Positions 22,107 through 33,361 of a stretch of 64,000 nt of DNA are shown here, one piece after another. Under the pieces are notes generated by a model. That model did not search any database. It worked only from the letters and a program-made list of their open reading frames with translations, and was not told the origin of the DNA. The DNA is from Odobenus rosmarus divergens (Eukaryota; Chordata; Mammalia; Carnivora; Odobenidae). Position 1 is the first letter of the stretch. Every line of letters begins with the position of its first letter. The DNA is taken from the NCBI RefSeq assembly GCF_000321225.1, contig NW_004450322.1, positions 1,730,611 through 1,794,610 of the forward strand, written 5' to 3'. Both the position numbers and the translations under genes were made by a program.

Positions 22107-23786
22107 TGACATGCTGTCTCTTAAAAGAAATGGCTTTTTCGCTACTTTTTGCCTTCCCATTTATCCCTGACCTAAATGTCCATTTCCCTTTCCTCTGAAA
22201 TTCTGCATTTCCTAAGATGGGGACTGAGCATTCAGTCTTCATCACTGGATGCTCCTGTGGTGGGGGAGCTTGCTTAGGCTTGCTCATTGTTCTCTGCAAC
22301 TTGATGCCTGTCCTGCAATGAAGGAATCCTCTCCTGGTTCTTTACCATCTCTAGAGTACCTGTTAGATTTTTGTTTTGGAATTTTGTTTGATTATCACAT
22401 GTGTAATTCTGTCCTAAAACAGGTACTACAGAGTCTTAAGAAAATACCTTGCATTTGGATGGCACTTGCGTATAGCATTTGTGTTAACAGGTGTTATCCT
22501 GATGTTTTCACTATAATCAAATGATTTCCTGAGGGCAAGTAGGAATGGGTATTTTTTCCCCATTTTACATAATGGAGGGTTGATCCCACCAAAGGTAATT
22601 TTAGGGACTCATCTAGAGTCCCAGAGTAAGAATGGATCTGAGATCTCCCACCTCCTAGCCTTCCACAGGACTCTAGAATTAGGAAGTACGCTCCCATCAA
22701 GGGCAATCTGTACCTTAGGTTAGGACACAATTTGGTGTGCTGAGAATTCTCTCAATCACTTGGGATGGGGTGAGAGACATTCAGCTGTCGGCTGAACTCT
22801 GCAGGTAATTTGCAGACTTCCATTTCCTTCCTGTATCCTCCTCTACAAAGCCAGTAGCTAAGATGCACAAATAGGGTTTCTCCCTACTTGTTATATTTAT
22901 AATTGCTGGCAGCTCCACTTCTCAGCTGTATGGGTTCCCACCTTCCGGACTGGACCAAATTTACCTCCTTTGATCTTGGTTTTCCTATATGTAAAATGGG
23001 GGCTAATACCCCTTTCTCATTTATACCTTAACAAATCATAGGTTATAATATGGATGCTCTGGAATAATACATGGTGACCCAAAGTTAAAAGATCAGGACA
23101 AATGGAAGAGCCCACTCTAGCCCCAGCTCTGACAAGGGTTATTTTGCAACTACCAAGGAATGGAGTGATTTTTTTTGCTCTGCAGCCTCCTGGAGGACTG
23201 ATGTCTCATCTGTGAATTTGGTGCATAGTACTTACAGCCTTATGCTGATCTCAATCTTGTTTGTCCTTCCTTCTTGGATTATGCTAATATATTTGTATAG
23301 TCTACTATTTTTAAAGTAGTGCCTTCTATATTATCTCACACAATTCCTAAAATAACTCTTGTGACTTAGGCAGGCCAGGTATGGTCATTTCCATTTCTCT
23401 CCCCTCAGCTTCTTCATTCCATCAGCACTAGTCCCTTCATGGAGCCTCACTGCATTACCTCCTCCAGGGAGCTTGCCTGATTGGAATCCGGGAGAGCACA
23501 GCACTCTGTGGAGAGGAGGGGCCTGAGACACTTGAAGGAATGCACGAATTTATGACTCCCCAGTAGAATCACCCTCACTTGACAATGAAAAACAGAGGTT
23601 CTGACCTTTGTTTTAGTTGTTTTGTTTTGTTTTATCTAAGTACAAAATGCTAAGGTTTTAAAACGTGAGCATATCTGACATTTGGGGAATGGGCACCATA
23701 AAATTCTTACCATGTGATTACCTTGTTATTACATTAGTACCATTTTTTTTTTTTTTACACAAAAGGGGGGAAATGTACAACTGCAA
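22107..23786. other. Unassigned sequence with faint MIR remnants
   Basis: No gene. 22450-22660 and 23280-23400 carry MIR-like words (CCCCATTTTACATAATGGAGG; TATTATCTCACACAATTCC) in antisense but are weak. Confidence 0.4.
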
Positions 23787-23798
23787 AGCTTTTTATTT

Positions 23799-23992
23799 TA
23801 TTTTTTAAAAGATTTTACTTACTTGACGGAGAGAGACACAGCGAGAAAGGGAACACTAGCAGGGGGAGTGGGAGAGGGAGAAGCAGGCTTCCTGCCGAGC
23901 GGGGAGCCCCATGCAGGGCTCGATCCCAGGACTCTGGGATCATGACCTGAGCCGAAGGCAGACGCTTAACGACTGAGCCACACAGGTGCCCC
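23799..23992 (-). mobile_element. SINEC
   Basis: Reverse SINE, duplication AGCTTTTTATTT at 23787-23798 and 23993-24004. Confidence 0.93.
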
Positions 23993-24004
23993 AGCTTTTT
24001 ATTT

Positions 24005-24569
24005 CTGTATAAAGCCTAGATGCTTTTAGCAGCACTCACTACTTCCTTTAAATGTGCTGAGAGGATGGAAAGTTTGGCGACCATCCTTCAGCTTTGCTCT
24101 GGAGGAACTGTGTGATATTGTCTGAGATTTTCTGTTTTTTTTTTTTTTCCCCAGGAGGTTAAAATAATCCTTTTTTGTTTAGTGTCTATGTCCACAAAAT
24201 GAAAGATGTATTTTAGGAAACTTGGGGGCAAAGGCAGATGATTCAGGCCAAAATCCATCCTGCCATGAAGGAGGAAAACAAAGTGTACAGTTGGAGCTGA
24301 GCTGTCCACTTTGCATGTTGGCATCTCTCAAATTCATGGAATGAATTATTCCTTTGCTTGTGTTAGTAGAGAATTTGGGGAGGGGGATCTATTAGTTTAT
24401 TAAGACTGATAAGTGAATGCTTTCAAGCTACTGACCCTACAACCAAAGGATAGCAGAGATCCAAGGAACCTCTAAATCCTGGGAAATTACTAGGATTCTA
24501 AAGGACTTCTACCTTCCAAGGGCACCCTCTAAATTACATTCAGAGTGAGGCAGGAGAAAAGGAGCACTC
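24005..24569. other. Unassigned sequence
   Basis: No gene or clear repeat. Confidence 0.45.
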
Positions 24570-24745
24570 ACTTGGTTGAGTACCCAATGTGTGCTGGACA
24601 TTGTACTGGGTGTTTTATATAACTTCTTTCCCCCTTTAAATTCTCACGACAACACTCTGAGATCAGAATTTATAGATGAGAAAATCAAACTCCAAGAAGT
24701 GAAAGTGCCCCAAACATGAATTGTGATGAAAGTGGCCAAACTGGG
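24570..24745 (-). repeat. MIR SINE, diverged
   Basis: Antisense MIR order: GTGTGCTGGACATTGTACTG, then TTTATAGATGAGAAAATC and CCAAACTGGGATGAGAACC. Confidence 0.65.
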
Positions 24746-25528
24746 ATGAGAACCTCTAAAACTTTGCTAGTTCCCCAAATTCTTGAGTCATCTACCACAA
24801 TTACACCTGCTTCTGGAGCATTCTAAGTGTAATTCAAGTTAGTTCATTATTAGTTAGATTCATCGTTGAGCACCTACAGTGTGTGGGCATAATGCCGGGA
24901 GCTGAAGGCACTAAGATGAATAAGTCAAGGCCCAACCTGTTGAGGAATCTGATACGATACCAGGTGAGTCTGATACACATCTTCATGACAGTAGTACAAT
25001 GTGAGCAAACTGCTGTGGGATTGCAAAGGAGATGCTGATCAGCTATTTCCTAGGAAAATCCTTAAGGGCCACCATAGGAAGGAGAGGTCTAAAACCGCAG
25101 GGTCACCTGGACCCAGGATCTATTCTCCTCCTGCACTAGGCAGCAGGGAAAGGGGCTAACGAGACTGCAGATCACCTGTCTTCAGGCCAGCAGTAGTCAT
25201 GTGTCACCAAGTAGGGAGGCCAGTTCCCCTCTTAGAACCATTCATCTGAAACTGTAGGTATTATGTAGTGTTTGCTTCTCAGCTTCTTATTAGTGACACT
25301 GTCTCCTTATCTTGGCCTAGCTGCAACAGGAGACAGTTCCCTGATTACCTGGCTAGACAGAGATGCCTCTTGGGAAGGCCAAAGGGGGGTTCATGGATGG
25401 AAAAGGGAGACATGGGCACATGGGCACAGTGAGAAGACAGATACCCTCTTGGCTTTGCGGTGTGAACCCTGGGGGATGGGTATATCCTAGATTACTGGAT
25501 TTGGATGGATGGTGGGGGCAGGAGTGTA
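24746..25528. other. Unassigned sequence
   Basis: No gene. 24860-24990 has a second MIR-core type remnant (TTGAGCACCTACAGTGTGTG). Confidence 0.4.
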
Positions 25529-25541
25529 TGAATATCTGAAT

Positions 25542-25709
25542 TCTTTTAGATGGGGGCATAGGGCAGAGGGAGAGGGAGAGAGAGACTCTTATGTAGGCTT
25601 CATGCCCAGCATGAACCTGATGTGGGGCTCGATCTCACGACCCTGAGATCATGACCTGAGCCGAAATCGAGAGGCGAGTGCTTAACCAACTGAGCCACCC
25701 AGGCATCCC
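25542..25709 (-). mobile_element. SINEC, older type, lacking the A-tail region
   Basis: Body GGGCAGAGGGAGAGGGAGAG to CCACCCAGGCATCCC with AAATCGAGAGGCGAGTGC. Perfect 13-bp duplication TGAATATCTGAAT at 25529-25541 and 25710-25722, although the usual AAATAAA tail is missing. Confidence 0.9.
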
Positions 25710-25912
25710 TGAATATCTGAATGTTTAACAAGCAAATAGAAGTCTGGCGTTATAAGTGACCTTGTCCATAATCACAGTTGTATTTAGGAATCCAGAAGAC
25801 CACTCTTAGGTTCAGTGATTCATTAGAAGGAATCACAGAACTCAGCAAAACTATTATACTCATGGTTATGGATTATTCCAGTGAAAAGATACAGATTAAA
25901 ATCAGCAATGGA

Positions 25913-26029
25913 TGGTGAGTGCTGTGAATTGGTAAGACGGATGAATCACAGACCTGTAACCCTGAAACAAATAATACATCATATGTTAATAAAAAATAAT
26001 AGTAATAAAAAAAAGAGGAGCTTCAAAAA
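25913..26029 (+). mobile_element. Very short L1 3' end
   Basis: The last ~115 bp of a carnivore L1: GGTGAGTGCTGTGAATTGG, CACAGACCTGTAACCCTG, ACAAATAATACATCATATG and an A-rich tail containing GAGGAGCTTC. Duplication AAAATCAGCAATGGA on both sides. Confidence 0.88.
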
Positions 26030-26044
26030 AAAATCAGCAATGGA

Positions 26045-26694
26045 AAAAGGCTCATAGGACAGAGTCCAGAAAAGACTAGGTGTGAGCTTTCAGTTGTTTT
26101 CTCCCAATGGAGTCATATGGACAGTGATTAATTCTCTCAGCAATGACATGTGACAACATATGTGGAGTCTTAGTATTGTCAACTAGGGAAGCTCACCAGA
26201 GCCTTGGTGCAGGGTTTTTACAGGGCGCCAGTCATATAGCCATGGACGCCCGTGTGATTAACCTTAGCTGCTCAGTCTCCAGCCCCCCAGAGGTAAAACT
26301 GATACCATATGGTCCAAGGCCCCCACCATAAATCACACTGTTGTCATAAACCATTTGGTGTGGCCAAAGCCTCAGATAAACAAAGATACTCTTAACAAGC
26401 AGGAAATTCCAAGGGCTTAGAGGTTCTCTCTACGGAGCTGGGCAAGGGTCAAACCTTTCTTTGGGATTTTCAAGGTTTGCACAACCCAGACCTGCTGAGT
26501 TATCCTTTACTGCACAATGGCAGAAATACAGGAGTGCTAGTCCCTTTCCTTCCAGGAGAACAGCATTGGTTTGGCATGTGGCTTGATATTCTAAAACATG
26601 TGTATGACTCTTTTCTGCCAAGCTGAAATCTTATTTGGATGCTGTGTTTGGCCGGGCTTGGTGGTAGTGTTATAAAGAGGGAAATGCACTAGAT
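26045..26694. other. Unassigned sequence
   Basis: No gene or clear repeat. Confidence 0.45.
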
Positions 26695-26880
26695 CAGGAG
26701 GAGGAAATATGGGTCAGCTTTGGAGCTCTGTGCCAATTGACTGCAAAGCCACAGAGAAGTCCCTCAGCCTACTTGGTTCTAGCATCATCCCCTGTCAGAC
26801 AGGACTGGTAATACTTAATCTACCTCCTGTGGGTAACACCAACCCTTGCTGGGAGGATCAAATTACACTATAAATGCAAA
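26695..26880 (+). repeat. MIR SINE, diverged
   Basis: Sense MIR-like order with GAAGTCCCTCAGCCTACTTGG, GTCAGACAGGACTGGTAATA and GGGAGGATCAAATTACACT. Confidence 0.55.
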
Positions 26881-27045
26881 ATCAACTTGAATATTTAACA
26901 CAATACACAAATGAGATATCTGTGATTAAAAGTGCTTTACTGTTCAATAGATTTTCAAGGGAAAAAACACAACACAATTCCTGATTCAGAACATTGGTTG
27001 GGGCCAGTGATAATTTAAATAAAAATTTTTTTAGACCTTATTTTT

Positions 27046-27222
27046 TAAAAAAGATTTTATTTGAGAGAGAGAGAGTGAGAACACGAGTGGGGTGAGGGAC
27101 AGAGCGAGAAGCAGACTCCCCACTGAGCAGGAAGCCTGATGTGGGGCTCCATCCTGGGACTCCAGGATCATGACCTGAGAGCCAAAGGCAGACGCTTAAC
27201 CAACTGAGCCACCCAGGTGCCC
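27046..27222 (-). mobile_element. SINEC, second insertion at a reused site
   Basis: Reverse SINE, somewhat diverged. Duplication TAGACCTTATTTTT at 27032-27045 and 27223-27236; the T run belongs to the tail of the neighbouring SINE. Confidence 0.9.
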
Positions 27223-27236
27223 TAGACCTTATTTTT

Positions 27237-27440
27237 TATTTTTTTATATTTGAAAGATTTTATTTATTTATTTGACAGAGAGAAACAGAGCACAAGTAGG
27301 CAGAGAGGCAGGCAGAGGGAGAGGGAGAAGCAGGCTCCCCACCAAGCAGGGAGCCTGACACAGGGCTCAATCCCAGGACCCCGGGATCATGACCTGAGCT
27401 GAAGGCAGACGCCTAACCAACTGAGCCACCCAGGCACCCC
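27237..27440 (-). mobile_element. SINEC, first insertion at a reused site
   Basis: Reverse SINE with body GGCAGACGCCTAACCAACTG. Its own target word TAGACCTTA recurs at 27441-27449, where the interrupted L1 resumes. Confidence 0.9.
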
Positions 27441-27449
27441 TAGACCTTA

Positions 27450-27760
27450 TGTTTTAGAACAATTTTAGTCACGGCAAAGTTGAGCAGAAGGTACAGAGAG
27501 TTCCCCTATATCCCCTACTTTTACACATGCACAACCTCTCTCACTATCAAAATCTGCCACTAGAGTTTGCTCTGTTGAGGAACCCACATTTGCTACATTG
27601 AGGAACCCACATTAACACATTATCACTCAAAGTCCACAGTTCACATTAAGGTTCACTGTTGGTGTTGTATATTCTATGGGTTTGGACAAATGTTATCATG
27701 ACATGTAGCCACCATTATAGTATCATAAAGGGTAGTTGTGGCAACGGCAATTTTTACCTT
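27450..27760 (-). mobile_element. Old L1, 3' region
   Basis: GAACAATTTTAGTCACGGCA, AAGTTGAGCAGAAGGTACAG and TCTATGGGTTTGGACAAATG are hallmarks of the reversed 3' end of old L1 elements. Confidence 0.8.
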
Positions 27761-28340
27761 ATTTTCTTAGGTGCAGTGTTAGCTCCATTCCTGAAAGACT
27801 GATTGAAAACCTCAAAGATGATGAAAAATGCTGTTAAAATACCTAAAGGTTGGACAGGGCTTGTTAATGCTACCCATCATCTTCACTGGCTATCTGACAA
27901 GCACTCTAGATGCCTTCTAAGGCATCTACTCTGGTTCGAATTGTTCTCTTTTGAAATCACCATAGCAGGTTGGTCAGCATCATTCTTTCACCAGCGAGGT
28001 CTGGAAGGGGCTGCCACATACGGACCTTGCTGGTTGTGAACTGTACAACTCTAGGGGGCACTATTCACGTAGACCGCAGCATAATCACACTCCTTGGAAT
28101 TGTGTGCTGTGGAAACCCTGATCCTGGGAAGGATCTAAAAGAATCTGTTTACAAGTCTTTAGACCTATGTTTAACCAGGCTGTGCTAAAATCAGATTCTT
28201 GTAGTTAAGGTCATTTTTAGATTCCCCTATGTCTAAAGAGTTTAAAAATCAGTTTACTACAAATTATTTGCAGTAGATAAGAATTATTGATCATTTTCCT
28301 ATGGAACTGCTTTCTTTATCAATAGTCTTTCTGACACAGA
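27761..28340. other. Unassigned sequence
   Basis: No gene or clear repeat. Confidence 0.45.
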
Positions 28341-28356
28341 GGGATGGAAAGATTTT

Positions 28357-28547
28357 TTTTTTAAGATTTTATTTATTGTCAGAGAGAGTGCGAGAGAGCG
28401 AGCACAAGCAGTGGGAACGGCAGGCAGAGGGAGAAGCAGGCTCCAGGCTGAGCAAGGAGCCCGATGCGGGACTCGATCCCAGGATCCTGGGATCATGACC
28501 TGAGCCAGAGGCAGACGCTTAACCAACTGAGCCACGCAGGTGTCCCA
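28357..28547 (-). mobile_element. SINEC
   Basis: Reverse SINE, duplication GGATGGAAAGATTTT at 28342-28356 and 28548-28562. Confidence 0.95.
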
Positions 28548-28592
28548 GGATGGAAAGATTTTGATTCTTGATGTTTAGAAACTCAAACACTG

Positions 28593-28793
28593 GGGGTGCC
28601 TGGGTGGCTCAGTTGGTTAAGCGACTGCTTTCGGCTCAGGTCATGATCCTGGAGTCCCGGGAATGAGTCCCGCATCGGGCTCCCTGCTCAGCAGGGAGTC
28701 TGCTTCTCCCTCTGACCCTCCCTCCTCTCATGTGCTCGCTCGCTCTCTCTCATTCTCTCTCTCAAATAAATAAATAAAATCTTTAAAAAAAAA
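28593..28793 (+). mobile_element. SINEC, young
   Basis: Full-length sense SINE, CTGACCCTCC-type tail. Perfect 17-bp duplication TAGAAACTCAAACACTG at 28576-28592 and 28794-28810. Confidence 0.96.
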
Positions 28794-28810
28794 TAGAAAC
28801 TCAAACACTG

Positions 28811-29583
28811 TGGCTATAGTTGAGACATGCACTTGAGTGGGGGGCTGTTAGGCCCAAATCATATTATCACGAGTGGCTGCCTATTCCTCCTCCCAGGATT
28901 CTCCTCTCACAGAGTTGACTTAGGGTAAAAAGGACAAGTCTTTAAAATTTTCAGTTATGAATACGCCTTAGGGTCTATGGGAATGTTTCATTTTCATGAT
29001 TCTTCTATCTCGTTGCCAACGGTAGCTGAGAGTTGATGACATTGAACGTATTCTACTAAATTTGAAGGACAGTGATTGTGTCATTAATTAAATTGCACTC
29101 ATTTAACTGATTAGACAAAATGCAAATGTGGGAAAATGCTTTTCAATATTTTTTTTCCTTCTTATTTATACCAACCAGTAGAAATTCTTAATTAGACCTT
29201 CAGCAGATAGTATTCCATAAGCTGGGCTTTTCCTTCATCTTGAAAACTCACTATGTTAAATATCCTTTACATTCAAAAGTTAGGGAGGGATAGCTGCTTT
29301 CAGTCTTACCTTGCCTACACAATCTCCATTTCTTAGATCATTGCCATTGCTTTTTCTGTGCTTTATACACAGCTTTTGCCATACTGTTCCGCTAGCTAGA
29401 TTAGGGCTACAGGGACCAACAAAAGTGGTGGCTTTTATTTTTCTCCCTCAAGAAGGCATCCTTAGAATAACATTTTCTCACATAATTTGTAAAAAAAAAA
29501 AAATAAGACAACTGGCTTGCTTTGTGTTATTTGAAGAACTAATAAGACTTTCAGAATGTTTTCGTCATGCATGTTAGTAAAGA
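28811..29583. other. Unassigned sequence, candidate conserved element inside
   Basis: No gene. Around 28960-29140 the sequence is repeat-free and AT-rich, with an ATGCAAAT octamer near 29120 and TCATTAATTAAATTGC just upstream. Confidence 0.4.
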
Positions 29584-29596
29584 GGTTTGATCCCTT

Positions 29597-29818
29597 GGGG
29601 CGCCTGGGTGACTCAGTCAGTTAAGCATCTGCCTCCGTCTCAGGTCATCCCAGGGTCCTGGGACAGAGTCCCATCGAGTCCTGCATGGGGGGCGGGGAGT
29701 CCCTGCTCAGCAGGGAGTCTGCTTCTCCCTCTCCCTCTGCCCCTCCCCTCTGCTTGTGTGCTCTCTCTCTCGCAAATAAATACATAAAATCTTTAAAAAA
29801 AGGAAAAAAGAAAAAAAG
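29597..29818 (+). mobile_element. SINEC
   Basis: Sense SINE with extra G-rich insertion (ATGGGGGGCGGGGAG) and a small internal repeat of GAGTCC. Duplication GAGGTTTGATCCCTT / GATGTTTGATCCCTT. Confidence 0.93.
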
Positions 29819-30160
29819 ATGTTTGATCCCTTACTTTTGTTTGTGTATTTCGATTACTTTTTTCATTACTGATTCCTACAAATATGATCCCTTCCTCATG
29901 CTTTTGCTGCTGTTTTCAAAGTCACTCCTGCCCCTCTTGCTGGATCTCTTCTTCCCATTCTACTGACCTTGCTAATTTCTAAGAGCCCAGAGTTTTCAGT
30001 GCAGGCCTGGGGAGGGCATAGGAGACCACTGAGGGTAGGACCAATTAGTATACCAATTGGCATGTCCCTCAGAGGGGGCATTCAGACAGCTGTGCTGGAC
30101 TCTTGGTGATCTTCTGCCCCTACGCACATGCCTTTGTTTTTCCTTTAATTTAATTTATTT

Positions 30161-30453
30161 TATTTATTTATTTATATTTTTAGATTTTATTTATTTGGCA
30201 GACAGCAAGAGCAGGAACACAAGCAGGGGGAGTGGGAGAGGGAGAAGCAGGCTTCCCGCCAAGCAGGGAGCCCGATGCGGGGCTCGATCCCAGGACCCTG
30301 GGATCATGNNNNNNNNNNNNNNNNNNNNNNNNNNNNNNNNNNNNNNNNNNNNNNNNNNCGCCAAGCAGGGAGCCCGATGCGGGGCTCGATCCCAGGACCC
30401 TGGGATCATGACCTGAGCCGAAGGCAGACGCTTAACGACTGAGCCACCCAGGC
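30161..30453 (-). mobile_element. SINEC containing an assembly gap
   Basis: Reverse SINE inserted in the tail of an older SINE; duplication AATTTAATTTATTT at 30147-30160 and 30454-30467. Apparent length is inflated because a 52-bp segment is repeated on both sides of a run of N. Confidence 0.9.
30309..30358. other. Assembly gap, 50 N, with duplicated flanks
   Basis: Fifty N. Bases 30257-30308 and 30359-30410 are identical (52 bp, starting CGCCAAGCAGGGAGCCCGAT), so the gap probably joins two overlapping contig ends and little or nothing is missing. Confidence 0.97.
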
Positions 30454-30467
30454 AATTTAATTTATTT

Positions 30468-30703
30468 ATTTTTAAAGATTTTATTTATTATTATTTTTAG
30501 AGAGTGAAAGAGTGAGAAAGAGAGGGCACGTGTAAGCATGAACCAAGCGCAGGGGAAGGGGCAGAGGGAGAGAGAGAATCCCAAGCAGACTGCATGGCAG
30601 AGCGTGGAACCAAACGCAGGGCTCGATCCCACGACCCTGAGATCATGACCTAAGCCAAAATCAAGAGGTGGATGCCTAACCAACTGAGCCACCTGGGTAC
30701 CCC
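30468..30703 (-). mobile_element. Older SINEC
   Basis: AAAGATTTTATTTATTATTA, GA tract, AAAATCAAGAGGTGGATGCC and CCACCTGGGTACCCC. The outer duplication TGTTTTTCCTTT at 30135-30146 and 30704-30715 also spans the younger SINE in its tail. Confidence 0.9.
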
Positions 30704-30790
30704 TGTTTTTCCTTTTTAAAAGCACTGCTTGTCCTCTGCCCACCTCCACCAAGTCTCTCACATTCCCAATAACATCAAATATTTGTTTTT

Positions 30791-30986
30791 TTTTAAGATT
30801 TTATTTATTTATTTGAGAGAGAGAGATGGAGACAGAGATAGCGAGAGAGAGCACACGCAGGGAGGAGAGGGAGAAGCAGGCTCCCCGCCGAGCAGGGAGC
30901 CTGACCTGGGGCTTGATCCCAGGACCCTGGGATCATGACCTGAGCCGAAGGCAGCCGCTTAACGGCCTGAGCCACCCAGGTGCCCC
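30791..30986 (-). mobile_element. SINEC
   Basis: Reverse SINE; duplication CAAATATTTGTTTTT / CAACTATTTGTTTTT. Confidence 0.93.
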
Positions 30987-31001
30987 CAACTATTTGTTTT
31001 T

Positions 31002-32124
31002 AAACATAAATGTTCACCTCCCCAGGGATCAAGAAGAGCCAGAGAAAAGCGAAACAGAAGGGGAAGATGCCTGGAAAGGCATTGAAACCCTAAGGGAGAA
31101 TTTTTTTTTTTCCTTTGGGAGAACTGACCTTCCAGAGAAAGCGAATTAAATTGTCATCCTCATCTTTGTGCTGTGACATCATTAAAGTGCACATTATGTA
31201 CCGATACCCCTCGCTTTGGATTCATAACCTTAAACCCGAATTAATCTATTGTCACATGGAGTTAGCAAGTTCGTTAATGGTGACTAATCAAAAGCCTGAA
31301 ACATTCAAGAAAAGCAGCTTTGGACACAAATAACAGGAAAAATTACATTCCTGCTTGCAAAGGAATAGCATTCCCATCCTCTATTTTTGGGAACTTCTGC
31401 TCCGCTGTCTGAAGTGGGGTTTAAGTGCCTAGAGAGAAGAAAATCCTCAATTAATATGGAGCATATCCTACACGGTGTCACCAGTGTCTTCATTTAGCTA
31501 GTGAGCATTTAGTAAGGTCTGATTTTGAGTCCAAGCCCTTGCCGTGCAGTTTTCCTTTCATAGAGTTATTGGGAACATATGACTTGTGAGTATCTGCTGA
31601 GGAGTCATTTATGAGAAGTTTGGGGTCACTGCCTTTGAACAGCTTTTAGTCATGTCACAGAGAAAAATCAACAGCCATGTGTGTGACACAGTGGGACCAC
31701 ACGGGGTGCTATTAGAGTACAGAGAAGGAATCCCAAATGTAGCCTTGGGTAATCAAGGAGGGTGAGAAGGTGGCATCTAAGCTGAACTCAGGAGGACTGG
31801 ACACAAGACGTAGGGGTTAGCTTGGTAAAGAAGGTGGGCAATGCCATTCCAGGTAGAGGGAACCGCAGTGCACAGGACTGGAAATGCATTACGAGTATAG
31901 ATGCAATGCAAGGCCATTGAAGAGTTGTAGGACAGAGTGGATCTGATCATATTTGCCTTTCAGAAAGCCATCTCTAGTTTCAACGTGGAAAGTTGACCAT
32001 GGAAAGGCTAACCTAGAGGCAGAGAAGTGAAGTTGGTGGTCTTTATTTCTCCTGTGAAGGGTGGTGATAGCTGGCTGGAAGGTAGTGAAGTTAAGGATGG
32101 AGAGAAATGAACATCTTCAGTATA
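31002..32124. other. Unassigned sequence, candidate conserved element inside
   Basis: No gene. 31090-31400 is repeat-free, AT-rich and dense in regulatory-like words (GTGACATCATTAAAGTGCAC, TTAATCTATTGTCAC, GGTGACTAATCAAAAG). 31760-32000 may hold an ancient repeat that I cannot name. Confidence 0.4.
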
Positions 32125-32126
32125 TA

Positions 32127-32652
32127 CAGGTGACCCTTAAATAACACAGAGGTTAGGGGTGGCAACCCCGGCCCCCCCAGCAGTTGAAAATTTACATATA
32201 AGTTTTGACTTCCCCCAAACTTAACTACTAATAGCCTAGTGTTGACTGGAAGCCTTGTCAATAACATAAACAGTTGATCAACACATATTTTGTATGTTAC
32301 ATGTATTATATACTGTATTCTTACAATAAAGTAAGCTAGAGAAAGGAAAATGTTAAGAAATCATAAGGAGGAGGGCGCCTGGGTGGCTCGATTGGTTAAG
32401 CGACTGCCTTCGGCTCAGGTCATGATCCTGGAGTCCCGGGATCGAGTCCCACATCGGGCTCCCTGCTGAGCAGGGAGTCTGCTTCTCCCTCTGAACCTCT
32501 TCCCTCTCATGCTCTCTATCTCTCATTCTCTCTCTCTCTCAAATAAATAAATAAAATCTTTTAAAAAAAATAAAGAGGAGAAAATACATTTACAGTACTG
32601 TACTGTATTTGTCGAACCCGCACAGCTCAAACCCAGGTTTAAGGGTCGGCTG
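32127..32652. mobile_element. Tigger-like (Tc1/mariner) non-autonomous DNA transposon
   Basis: Terminal inverted repeats CAGGTGACCCTTAAATAAC (left) and CAGCCGACCCTTAAACC (right, reversed), with TA on the left and TG on the right as target remnants. Internal blocks AACTTAACTACTAATAGCCT and ACAATAAAGTAAGCTAGAG fit a known Tigger-derived family. No transposase frame remains. A SINE is inserted. Confidence 0.85.
32374..32570 (+). mobile_element. SINEC inside DNA transposon
   Basis: Sense full-length SINE between CATAAGGAGGAG and AAAGAGGAGAA, an imperfect duplication. Confidence 0.93.
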
Positions 32653-32814
32653 TGTTCAGGAGGCAGAAGAGTCCACCAGATTGCCTGGATGATTAGATGT
32701 GGAGGAGGGGCAGATGTTGGAAAGACAGAAGTCAAATGCAGAGCTTCTGCCCTCCAGGAGCTTACAGAATGCTTGAAGGACAACCAGAAACCTTGACATT
32801 ACCAGTTTAGTGTA

Positions 32815-33010
32815 GTGGAAAGAGCCTGGGCTTTGAAATCAGCCAAACTTGCCTTGAATCCCTGTCATTCCATTGATTAGCCACCTGACAGACCGCTTGA
32901 ACACACTGCATCTCAGTCTCCTTATTACCTTACAGGTGGTTATGAGCTTTCATGTGTGAAAAGCGTGTGGTACCTAGGAAATGTTCTATAAATATTAATA
33001 AATATTTCTA
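32815..33010 (+). repeat. MIR SINE, diverged
   Basis: AAAGAGCCTGGGCTTTGAAA (tRNA-like head region) to AAATGTTCTATAAATATTAA (tail) in MIR sense order. Confidence 0.7.
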
Positions 33011-33151
33011 TAAAATAATAATTATAATTATTACTCCAGCACCAGGAAGATAATACCAGTCATGATTATGCAAAAACAGTTAAAGACGTTTATGGGTTAA
33101 TGTATATACTTTTGGGGGGTCAAATATATATTAAAGGATATTTTTGCTCTT

Positions 33152-33346
33152 TTTTTTTAAAGATTTTTATTTATTTATTTGACAGAGAGAGAGAGTGAGA
33201 GAGGGAACACAAGCAGGGGGAGTGGGAGAGGGAGAAGCAGGCTCCCCGCAGAGCAGGGAGCCCGATGCGGGGCTCAATCCCAGGACCCTGGGATCATGAC
33301 CTGAACCAAAGGCAGACGCTTAACAACTGAGCCACCCAGCCACCCC
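33152..33346 (-). mobile_element. SINEC
   Basis: Reverse SINE; duplication GATATTTTTGCTCTT / GATATGTTTGCTCTT. Head carries CCAGCCACCCC, a variant of the usual CCAGGCGCCCC. Confidence 0.93.
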
Positions 33347-33361
33347 GATATGTTTGCTCTT

